Origin: Hymenobacter metallicola
GTDB taxonomy: Bacteria > Bacteroidota > Bacteroidia > Cytophagales > Hymenobacteraceae
Length of the DNA stretch: 64,000 nt
Direction of reading: 5' to 3'
Assembly: GCF_004745645.1 (NCBI RefSeq)
Contig: NZ_SRMB01000004.1
Span: 372,001 to 436,000 of the forward strand
Positions 54,605 to 61,541 of the stretch are shown here, piece after piece (position 1 is the first letter of the stretch; each line of letters opens with the position of its first letter). The notes below the pieces were generated by a model. That model saw only the letters and a list, made by a program, of their open reading frames with translations, was not told the origin of the DNA and did not search any database. Position numbers and translations under genes: made by a program.

Positions 54605-54829
54605 ATGAAGAAATCTATTTTTCGTTGGGTGGCCCTGGCCATTCAACCTGTAGCCTATCCTGCAGCTGCTGTTTACCATGCCATTGTCGGCTCAGCCATC
54701 ACATGGATTTGCCGCGGCCTACCGAGTACTTACTCCATTTCGGCACTGGGCTGGAGCATGCTGGCCAGTGTCGCCGTGGGTGCTGCTCTGGTGGTCGTGT
54801 CGAGTAACTTCAAACATGAGGTCGAGTAA
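54605..54829 (+). CDS. Small membrane protein
   Basis: A 74-aa protein with a hydrophobic N-terminal half (WVALAIQPVAYPAAAVYHAI) and a second membrane segment (LGWSMLASVAVGAALVVVSS). Its stop overlaps the start of the next membrane protein by one base. Possible holin or cargo; no family recognised. Confidence 0.55.
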   Translation: MKKSIFRWVALAIQPVAYPAAAVYHAIVGSAITWICRGLPSTYSISALGWSMLASVAVGAALVVVSSNFKHEVE

Positions 54830-55290
54830 TGGTAGTCCTGCTGTATCAACTTTTCGGCATCCTGAGTGGCGCGATTGAGGCCGTTCTGTATTCTCGTCGA
54901 GGCGCTGAAGCCTTCACGCGGAATGAGCATGCCGAAATGGTGCTGCAGCGGATTGTCGTTGCCTCGTTGCCCCTGGCCGGCGTGCTGCTCTACCAGTGGT
55001 CGGGCTCGGCGCTCTACGTGGGGTTCGAGCTGGTGCCGGCGGCGCTGCTGTTTCCCTTGTGCCACGATGAGGCCTACAACTTCACCCGGCTGTGGATTAC
55101 CTACAAATGGGGCAAGGATGGCCGCGAATATGCGGACTGGGCGGCCTGGGAATTGGCGTGGACGGAATACCAGTACGGGTACCAGTCGCCCACCACCACG
55201 GCCCGGAATGATTTCAATGGTAAGCAGCGCACCTGGTTGGGGGTGGCTGCCCTGGTGCTCTGGGGCGTGGGGGCCTGGCTCATTCTATGA
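54829..55290 (+). CDS. Membrane protein of the integrated element
   Basis: A 153-aa protein with membrane segments near residues 3-18, 43-57, 62-80 and 136-153, and a charged cytoplasmic stretch (ITYKWGKDGREYADWAAWEL). Coupled to its neighbours on both sides (one-base and 4-bp overlaps). No family recognised. Confidence 0.6.
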   Translation: MVVLLYQLFGILSGAIEAVLYSRRGAEAFTRNEHAEMVLQRIVVASLPLAGVLLYQWSGSALYVGFELVPAALLFPLCHDEAYNFTRLWITYKWGKDGREYADWAAWELAWTEYQYGYQSPTTTARNDFNGKQRTWLGVAALVLWGVGAWLIL

Positions 55291-55499
55291 CCAAACGAGT
55301 ACTAGCCCGCAAAACCAATCGAGAGAAGCGTAACGCCCGGATTAGGGCCCAGTTCCGGAAGCGCTACACCGATGCGCCCCGGCCCCGCAAGTACTCCCGC
55401 GAGTACATCCTTGCTCAGTTGGCCGAAGAGTTCTGCCTCTCAATGCATACGATAGAGGACATAATCTACGGTGCTGAAGAAGCTAAAGCAGCTGCTTAG
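55287..55499 (+). CDS. Small basic helix-turn-helix-like protein
   Basis: A 70-aa protein, very basic at its start (TKRVLARKTNREKRNARIRA) with a helix-turn-helix-like C-terminus (ILAQLAEEFCLSMHTIEDII). It overlaps the preceding stop (ATGA) and ends at a terminator. Probably DNA-binding. Confidence 0.55.
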   Translation: MTKRVLARKTNREKRNARIRAQFRKRYTDAPRPRKYSREYILAQLAEEFCLSMHTIEDIIYGAEEAKAAA

Positions 55500-55506
55500 A
55501 AATCAG

Positions 55507-55540
55507 AAAAGCCCCGATGGCAGTAGCTGTTGGGGCTTTT
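55507..55540 (+). terminator. Intrinsic terminator
   Basis: Arms AAAAGCCCC (55507-55515) and GGGGCTTTT (55532-55540) form a 9-bp stem around a 16-nt loop, with the T-run in the right arm. It closes the 54605-55499 operon. Confidence 0.8.
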
Positions 55541-55561
55541 GTATGTGTTAACGCCAATAAC

Positions 55562-56569
55562 ATGGTTATATTGATCGAAAAACCGACAATGTTTCGATCA
55601 GCTGCCACCTATATTTCTTTCTTAATAGCCACCTCTTTAATTTATTACATTATTTATTGGAGTTTATTCGATATTGATATTTTTCAATTCATTGAAGTTA
55701 ATGACCTGCCAAAAGGGCTTGTATTTCCGTTAAGACACACCATACTTTACTCTATTGGGCTTGCTTTTTTTGCAACAGCCATAAATACATGGCTGTATCA
55801 CAAAACTCCTATTGATATTTTTAAAAAAGCAAATGAAAAAGTATCCCAAATGAGAGTTGATATAGATTCTAAGAGCGAACAAGAGCTTGAAGAAATATCA
55901 GCTAAATTGAAGGATATTGAATCCAATATCAAAAGAGCGAATACGGAATTTAGAGATAATAACAAGCTACTAGTAATAATAGGCAGCCTTTCCACACCAT
56001 TTATAACAGCTTCATTAATTGGCTCATTAATATTATTCTCAATGTATCCATGGGAGCCATCTATGGCTCTATGCACAAGCACTTTCCTAACGATAGTAAT
56101 TACATTAGTTCTCGAACATCAAAATATATTACCAGACAATATGTTATCGCTCTCATTGAGCAACAAAGGCCATATTTTCGCGATTGACTTTATCGTTAGA
56201 TTCTTTATAGTCTTTCTTCCCATTAATGCTGCCATTGTCGCATATAGCGATGCATCCAGCATACTCCAATCAAAAAGATTCAAATACATTATAAGTAATG
56301 ACATTGGAGACAAAATAGACAAGACACATAGTCACTATATATATCTAGGAAATGCTGGAGATAATATAGTTCTAACTAATCAAAAATTCACAGACAAGAT
56401 TATTATTAAGATAAGCGACGTAAATCTGCTAAGATTCCGCACTTTTAATATTGAGAACGACTCTTCTGTAAAATACTTTATTCGTTTATCAGTGGCGCCT
56501 GTTAAGAAGGCAGAACAAAAGGCTCATCATCAGGAACAGATGCAGGCCGAACCCCAGGGCCCGCGTTGA
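55562..56569 (+). CDS. AT-rich membrane protein (laterally acquired cargo)
   Basis: A protein of about 335 aa with membrane segments near MFRSAATYISFLIATSLIYY, TILYSIGLAFFATAINTWLY, LSTPFITASLIGSLILFSMY and FIVRFFIVFLPINAAIVAY, and a charged coiled coil (KSEQELEEISAKLKDIESN). An earlier in-frame ATG (55517) lies inside the terminator hairpin and is rejected; 55589 is an alternative. The gene is much richer in A+T than its neighbours. The final 68 nt overlap the end of the convergent GC-rich gp37-like gene, so the last residues are antisense of that gene. Function unknown. Confidence 0.65.
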   Translation: MVILIEKPTMFRSAATYISFLIATSLIYYIIYWSLFDIDIFQFIEVNDLPKGLVFPLRHTILYSIGLAFFATAINTWLYHKTPIDIFKKANEKVSQMRVDIDSKSEQELEEISAKLKDIESNIKRANTEFRDNNKLLVIIGSLSTPFITASLIGSLILFSMYPWEPSMALCTSTFLTIVITLVLEHQNILPDNMLSLSLSNKGHIFAIDFIVRFFIVFLPINAAIVAYSDASSILQSKRFKYIISNDIGDKIDKTHSHYIYLGNAGDNIVLTNQKFTDKIIIKISDVNLLRFRTFNIENDSSVKYFIRLSVAPVKKAEQKAHHQEQMQAEPQGPR

Positions 56570-57035
56570 GCTGCACATCGTGCACCAGCTGGCCCCGCTT
56601 GGCCCCGTCCTCGTCCTTTACTTCGGTCACGTAGCCCAGGGCCATGCACCAGGCCTCCGGGTGCTGGGGCCGGTCCCGGCGGTAGCTCGTGCGCACGAGT
56701 GGGCCAAAGCCTTCGCCCTGAAAATGCTGCAGGGCTGCATGCACTTCTTGCACGACTAACAGGCGCGCCACGGCTGCGGCCTGCTGCTCACTGCCCTGGT
56801 GGGTTTCCTCCGACACTTCGGTGGCCACCGTGAAGCGCAGCAGCGCCCGGCCCGTCTGAATGCCGCCACCCAGGTTGCGCCATGGAATATCCTCCAGGTC
56901 GATATACACCGCTGGGTAACGTATCGGCTCGTTACTCTGGTAGTCGAGCTGGGCCATGTCCAGATCAATGGTACCAAGTGCTGGCACAGCCACACGCAAG
57001 TGGTCGGCCAGCTGAGGGTAAAGAAGATGAAGCAT
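56502..57035 (-). CDS. Mu gp37-like (DUF1834-type) tail/head-completion protein
   Basis: A 177-aa virion protein. The N-terminus LHLLYPQLADHLRVAVPALG followed by RYPAVYIDLEDIPWRN and a Gly-rich turn resembles the gp37/tail-terminator class found after the gp36-type gene in Mu-like phages. It is the last gene of the leftward head module. Its 3' end overlaps the convergent AT-rich membrane gene by 68 bp. Confidence 0.6.
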   Translation of the reverse strand: MLHLLYPQLADHLRVAVPALGTIDLDMAQLDYQSNEPIRYPAVYIDLEDIPWRNLGGGIQTGRALLRFTVATEVSEETHQGSEQQAAAVARLLVVQEVHAALQHFQGEGFGPLVRTSYRRDRPQHPEAWCMALGYVTEVKDEDGAKRGQLVHDVQLNAGPGVRPASVPDDEPFVLPS

Positions 57036-57067
57036 GTTCGCTTTCGTTAATTAATAAGCACTTCTAG

Positions 57068-57553
57068 TTAGCGCGAGTAATACATTCTCTCCACCCAAAA
57101 ACTGCCTGGCATCTCAACAGAGGTATCGCATAGGATCAGACTGTTTGGGGTTAGCTTCTCAATATGGAATGTATCGGCGTCACCTAACTTTTGCCCTATA
57201 CTGCGTGGTGAGATGTTGCCTATCTCCGCTAAATGAGCATCTCCAATACGCCAGATGAACAAAGTGTTCTTGCTTCGAGCGTACTGATGCTTTTCATTTA
57301 AGCTACCACTATAGACCCATTTGTCTTGTCCAATAGCAAGGGTTGCACCTGAATTCAATGGGTATTTGAACCGCCCAAGGTAAGCGAAGGAAGATGTGCT
57401 GTACTGATGATTCACAGCAGAATCATAATGCCAATGGCCATCTAAGTGTGCGGAGCGTGACAGGTCAACAGGACGCGTTTTATCAGCCGATTCGCAGGCT
57501 ATTATGCATGCCAGAAAAGGCCCGATGCAACACAACTTTACAGCCGCTTTCAT
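57068..57553 (-). CDS. Lipoprotein encoded inside the virion operon
   Basis: A 161-aa protein from ATG 57553, starting 4 bp after the stop of the gpG-like gene. The signal peptide has lipobox ACIIAC, with Cys20 as the lipidated residue. The mature part is beta-rich and lipocalin-like in its hydrophilic pattern (LGRFKYPLNSGATLAIGQ, FIWRIGDAHLAEIGN). A lipoprotein in this position could alter the cell surface or block superinfection, as some phage lipoproteins do. That is inference; no family recognised. Confidence 0.65.
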   Translation of the reverse strand: MKAAVKLCCIGPFLACIIACESADKTRPVDLSRSAHLDGHWHYDSAVNHQYSTSSFAYLGRFKYPLNSGATLAIGQDKWVYSGSLNEKHQYARSKNTLFIWRIGDAHLAEIGNISPRSIGQKLGDADTFHIEKLTPNSLILCDTSVEMPGSFWVERMYYSR

Positions 57554-57557
57554 AGTG

Positions 57558-58043
57558 CTATTTCGCATTCAGGATGGCATCAACGCCACTTTTCAGGTAA
57601 CTAATCACCTCGGTATTCAGGCGCTTACTCTCGCCCATAAACTGGCGCTGGGGCAGCGTCCTGTTATCGTAGCGGTGCCCTTCGTTGTGGGCCTGAGCGT
57701 ACTCGCTATCGGTGGCCACGGTCACGCTTTCTTTGTCGACTGCTTCCATTCGGATGGAGCGGCGCAGCTTGCCCGAGTCAACGAGTAGGGCCCGGCCCCG
57801 GTCGTCACGGCCGGCGGCAGTGAGCCGCAGGCGGCTACTGCCCTTCCCGGACTTGCGCCGGTACCGGCGAACTTTCCGAGAAGGCCAGGCATGCTCAGCG
57901 CCGGCCTCGTCCTGGAAACTCTGCCGTTTGAAGTTGCCCACGAATTCGCGCACGGCCAGCTGCCCCACTTCGCGCGGGGCTTTGGTCATAAACCGCTCGA
58001 TGGCCGCCGCCTGGCGCTCCAGTTGCCTCAGGTCAAATTTCAT
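57558..58043 (-). CDS. Phage virion morphogenesis protein (Mu gpG/gp31-like)
   Basis: A 161-aa protein matching the virion morphogenesis family: LERQAAAIERFMTKAPREVG at the start, SFQDEAGAEHAWPSRK, GRALLVDSGKLRRSIRME, and AQAHNEGHRYDNRTLPQRQF near the end. These are typical of the P2 gpS/Mu gpG group, which completes tail or head assembly. Its start overlaps the stop of a 59-aa gene by one base (TGATG). Confidence 0.85.
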   Translation of the reverse strand: MKFDLRQLERQAAAIERFMTKAPREVGQLAVREFVGNFKRQSFQDEAGAEHAWPSRKVRRYRRKSGKGSSRLRLTAAGRDDRGRALLVDSGKLRRSIRMEAVDKESVTVATDSEYAQAHNEGHRYDNRTLPQRQFMGESKRLNTEVISYLKSGVDAILNAK

Positions 58044-58222
58044 CAGAACAGGATACCGTTACCGTAGTTGGGGGTGTGCTTCGCCAGGTAGCCCACGTAC
58101 ATGCGCTCGGCATCTTCCTTCGTGTCGCCGTAGTGCTCGACACTCAGCTCGATGTATTCGTCGAACGTGAGTGTGCCCTGGTCAAACTTCGATTCTAGCT
58201 CTGTTACTCGGTTGGCGTCCAT
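58043..58222 (-). CDS. Small acidic protein of the head module
   Basis: A 59-aa protein, MDANRVTELESKFDQGTLTF then DEYIELSVEHYGDTKEDAER then MYVGYLAKHTPNYGNG. It begins inside the last codons of the gp30-like gene (19-bp overlap) and its TGA overlaps the ATG of the gpG-like gene. Tight coupling on both sides supports a real gene. No family recognised. Confidence 0.75.
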   Translation of the reverse strand: MDANRVTELESKFDQGTLTFDEYIELSVEHYGDTKEDAERMYVGYLAKHTPNYGNGILF

Positions 58223-59598
58223 TTCTTTTTAACAAACAGGTCACGTACTGCATTCCGGACGGGCTCGAAATCCTCATCCTCCCACTGGTCGGGAATGATG
58301 CCAACGCGGCCCTTGGCCATCGCCTCGATAATGGCCTCGTCGCCGGAGAGTTCAGCAATATACTGCGAATAGACCCGGGCCCAGACCTCGTAAGGCTGCA
58401 TCAAATAATCCTCCAGAAATGCCCGCTTGTTACGGGCCAGCAGCTTATCCGCCAGCATCGTATCATACGATTTCCAGAGCTTGGTTCCCTTCACAGCGTT
58501 GAGTACATCCTCGATATCGACCTTATCCATGTACTTGGTCACCACACGCGGCAGGTCCAAATAAGTGTGGTCGATGAAGTGGGCCAGCTCGTGCAGCGTG
58601 GTAAAGGCAATCTGGCCCGCATCTTTCAGGTCTGAGGACAGTTTCAGCGTAGGAGGCGGCACGTCTCGCAAGGGTACGTAGCTAAACACGCCATTTGTGT
58701 TTCGGGCCGTTTTGGCAAAGGAAATCGGCAGCATCTTATTGAGCGTGGGCGACTCAGGCAGCACATGCACCTTGTTGATGGCCTGCAGGGCGGAGGTAAC
58801 CCCATCCTTGCGCACGCCGGCCAGCGACTTGGGCTGCGTTACCAGTTCGGAAATGTGGAACTGGCCCGCGGTCTTCTGCACGAGCTGCTGCTCGCCGGCG
58901 GTAAGCTCCGCGTAGTAGGGATGCTCCAGCGGGAAGATGATGCCGGTTTTTCCCACGTTGCCGCGGAAGATACCATCGGGCTCCGGCAGCGCCGGCAGGA
59001 TGCTCTGCGGCGTATGCCGTGCACCTGGTGCGGCCCCAATGACGGTGCACCGGCACAACCAGCCATTGGGCGGATAGTGGGTGAGCCACCAGGGATGCGA
59101 CTTGGGCAACGTGATGCTGTCCCAGGCCTTGTGCTCTGGGCGTACCCGGCTGTCGCCTACGGTTTCGTACTGGAGTACATCATCTTCCTCGAATTCCTTC
59201 CACCGGGCCGCCATCTGGGCACTGGCCACCGCGTGCTCATACTCGGCCTCCAGCCAGCGCACGTTGTACTGCTGATGGATGCCCAGGGCCTCTTTGCGGA
59301 ACTTCCGCCACGACCGGATCTGGCCCTCGTCGTCGAGCAGCTGCTTGCTCAGCTCCACGGCCTGGTGCCGGGTCTTCGCGGCCGAAAACAGATAGACGTT
59401 ATTGCGCAGAAAGTCGGTGGCCTTCTCATCGGTGGAGTTGTAGCCCACCTCTACCCCACTCATCAGCTTATTGCTGGTCTGAGTGAACAGGCCCAGCTGC
59501 AGGCCGCTACCAGGTGACTGGGTTGTGTGCACGGCCCGGGCCAGGGCCATGAACTCCTGCAGCAACTCTTTGCCCGACTCGTCGCCGGCGGCGCGCAC
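58204..59598 (-). CDS. Head morphogenesis protein (SPP1 gp7/Mu gp30-like) with C-terminal zincin motif
   Basis: A 464-aa minor head protein. Residues about 60-200 carry the gp7/gp30-type domain (NVRWLEAEYEHAVASAQMAA, TVGDSRVRPEHKAWDSITLP, PNGWLCRCTVI). The C-terminal half contains TTLHELAHFIDHTYL, an HExxH zinc-metallopeptidase motif. An appended peptidase could process the head or help DNA ejection. The start is GTG at 59598; no in-frame ATG exists nearby and the open frame continues upstream, so the true start is uncertain. Confidence 0.82.
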   Translation of the reverse strand: MRAAGDESGKELLQEFMALARAVHTTQSPGSGLQLGLFTQTSNKLMSGVEVGYNSTDEKATDFLRNNVYLFSAAKTRHQAVELSKQLLDDEGQIRSWRKFRKEALGIHQQYNVRWLEAEYEHAVASAQMAARWKEFEEDDVLQYETVGDSRVRPEHKAWDSITLPKSHPWWLTHYPPNGWLCRCTVIGAAPGARHTPQSILPALPEPDGIFRGNVGKTGIIFPLEHPYYAELTAGEQQLVQKTAGQFHISELVTQPKSLAGVRKDGVTSALQAINKVHVLPESPTLNKMLPISFAKTARNTNGVFSYVPLRDVPPPTLKLSSDLKDAGQIAFTTLHELAHFIDHTYLDLPRVVTKYMDKVDIEDVLNAVKGTKLWKSYDTMLADKLLARNKRAFLEDYLMQPYEVWARVYSQYIAELSGDEAIIEAMAKGRVGIIPDQWEDEDFEPVRNAVRDLFVKKKWTPTE

Positions 59599-59666
59599 GG
59601 TATCAAGGCCGTGGGCATGGCCATGGGTGCAGGCGCGGGCGTAGAGAGCGGCTACACCCGCGCCGA

Positions 59667-60914
59667 CTACTTTCCCGGCGCGGGAGCTGGCTTACCTGGT
59701 GCTGGCTGGCCTGGCGCCGGCGACACCACCACAGGTTCCGGCTTTTCCTCGACAGCCACGCCGAACGTATCAAGAATGTACTTGGCCGGCACGCGGTAAC
59801 CCGAGTGCTGCATGATGCCGGCAACAATGTCCCACTGCTCCTTTTTGGTCAGCGTTTCGGTTTCGTCCCACTTGAACTCAAACCCGGCGCAGGGGTAGCC
59901 GTGGGTGAGCAGGCGGTCCCAGAGCTCCCACATGATGAAGTTGCGCACATGCATCTTATCGGCCTTGGTGTACTTCTCGCTCACCCGCTCGTGCACCTCG
60001 GCCTGGCTGCGGCTGCTTCCGTCCTCGGTGGTCATGGTCTGCCCGAGCACGAGCTTGCTCAGCTCGGCGTTGGGGTAGTCAATCATGCCCGAAAACACAC
60101 CCTGCTGGAAGTTCTGCGGGGTGTGGTAGGTAAACTCCGTGGCACCCGGGGGCAGAATGGCGTAGGCGGCCCGGCCCATGTTCTTGAGCATATTCTCCAC
60201 CTCCACGCGGTCCTCATCGTTCAAATCCATCTGCACCGTGCGCACCGGCAGGGCGAACCGGTCACAGTATTCGGCCCAGGCCTGCATGGCGTTTTTCTTC
60301 CATACCACGTGCGGAATGGCCTTGTGCAGCAGACCCAGTTCCTTGGGGTTGCCCACCTGCAGCAGCCACTGGGCCTCCACCCCTTCCCGGTAAGGAATGC
60401 CGGTGGCGCTACCGGGTGCCGAGCGGATGATGCCCCACTCCGGTACCACCATTTCGGGCTGAATCACCTCCACCCCGGTAAACTCTCCGTCGACGGGCAC
60501 CAGCAGCTCGAGTACGCGCGGGCCCCAGTAGATGGCTTCCATGGCTTCCTTCAGGATGGTGAAAAACCACGGCGTCATGAGCATGCGCGTAAGCTTCTCA
60601 TCCTCTTTCTGGCCGTTGATGCTCACTACCTTGAAGGGCTGGCACAGGATGTTGAGCGTGCGGGTTTCCATCACGCTGGTGAGGTGGGAGTCGATAACGG
60701 CTTCCCGATAGAGCCGGTATAGCTCGGTGCGGTCTGGGTACGCGTTATTCTCAGCGTTGGCCAGGGCCATGCGCCAGTGGCTCAGGTCGGCCCGAAGGCG
60801 CGCAGTCTGATGCTCCTGAATCCGGCTCGACACGGAACGGCGGCCGGCCTTGGCGTGCACGGTAGTGGTAGATGCGCCGCTTATTTGGGCCTGTAGTCGT
60901 TGATGCAGGTTCAT
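59667..60914 (-). CDS. Phage portal protein (DUF935, Mu gp29-like)
   Basis: A 415-aa portal that forms the ring through which DNA enters the head. DUF935 motifs are clear: ADLSHWRMALANAENNAYPD, HLTSVMETRTLNILCQPFKV, VVWKKNAMQAWAEYCDRFAL, and LVLGQTMTTEDGSSRSQAEVH (diagnostic). The C-terminus is a Pro/Ala/Gly tail. Located between the gp30-like gene and a small divergent membrane-protein gene. Confidence 0.93.
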   Translation of the reverse strand: MNLHQRLQAQISGASTTTVHAKAGRRSVSSRIQEHQTARLRADLSHWRMALANAENNAYPDRTELYRLYREAVIDSHLTSVMETRTLNILCQPFKVVSINGQKEDEKLTRMLMTPWFFTILKEAMEAIYWGPRVLELLVPVDGEFTGVEVIQPEMVVPEWGIIRSAPGSATGIPYREGVEAQWLLQVGNPKELGLLHKAIPHVVWKKNAMQAWAEYCDRFALPVRTVQMDLNDEDRVEVENMLKNMGRAAYAILPPGATEFTYHTPQNFQQGVFSGMIDYPNAELSKLVLGQTMTTEDGSSRSQAEVHERVSEKYTKADKMHVRNFIMWELWDRLLTHGYPCAGFEFKWDETETLTKKEQWDIVAGIMQHSGYRVPAKYILDTFGVAVEEKPEPVVVSPAPGQPAPGKPAPAPGK

Positions 60915-60941
60915 AGCTTACTTTTGAGCTATTATTGAATT

Positions 60942-61124
60942 ATGAAAAACCGTGCGGGCCTGTGGCTCACCCTTTTGTTTGTAGGCTGCTTGCCCATCTC
61001 GGCTTATGCAGCTGAAGACCCTTCCACTTCCGAGGCATATCTTCTTTTTGTGAAAGTGATGCTGGGTTTCGGGGCCGTCATTATTCTCTACTTGCGCTAC
61101 AAGCGCAACTGGCCTGATAAATAA
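60942..61124 (+). CDS. Small exported/membrane protein antisense to the head module
   Basis: A 60-aa protein with a signal-like N-terminus (LWLTLLFVGCLPISAYAAED), a membrane helix (VKVMLGFGAVIILYLRY) and a basic end. It is divergent from the portal gene and convergent with the gp36-like gene (1 bp apart). It could be a holin-like or cargo protein; small size limits confidence. Confidence 0.5.
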   Translation: MKNRAGLWLTLLFVGCLPISAYAAEDPSTSEAYLLFVKVMLGFGAVIILYLRYKRNWPDK

Positions 61125-61125
61125 G

Positions 61126-61539
61126 CTACCAACTGAGGGTTTGCTGCGGAGCAGAGCCCCATTTGAAACCGCCGGTGCGCTCGGCAACAGGCAGCAAGGG
61201 TAAATCGGCCGATATCTTGCCCGCGGCCACGGCCTTGAGCCAGGCCTCGGCCTGGTCGTAGCGGTCGATGCGCTTCTCCGGCATCTGCACGCGGCCATGG
61301 CGGCTGTGCACCGTGTAGAGGGCAATGTCGACCATGTAGGTGATGATGAGTTGACTCCGCTCAGCGCCGGCAGCGGCGAAGATCTTGGCCACGTCGTAGC
61401 GGCTGCGGAGGTAGCTCTCGATAAACTCTTGGGCAAACAACTCGGCCCCGCTCAGGGCGGTGGCGTTACCCTGCAGCACGGTATCGAGCTGCTCTTGCTT
61501 GATGAGAGTGCCGTAGTCGGCGGGCGTCAGAAAGGCCAT
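61126..61539 (-). CDS. Mu gp36-like protein (DUF1320)
   Basis: A 137-aa head-tail protein. MAFLTPADYGTLIKQEQLD, then AQEFIESYLRSRYDVAKIFA, then ITYMVDIALYTVHSRHGRVQ and RYDQAEAWLKAVAAGKIS match the DUF1320 family, which lies in Mu-like head-tail regions. It begins 2 bp after the terminase stop. Confidence 0.88.
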   Translation of the reverse strand: MAFLTPADYGTLIKQEQLDTVLQGNATALSGAELFAQEFIESYLRSRYDVAKIFAAAGAERSQLIITYMVDIALYTVHSRHGRVQMPEKRIDRYDQAEAWLKAVAAGKISADLPLLPVAERTGGFKWGSAPQQTLSW

Positions 61540-61541
61540 GG

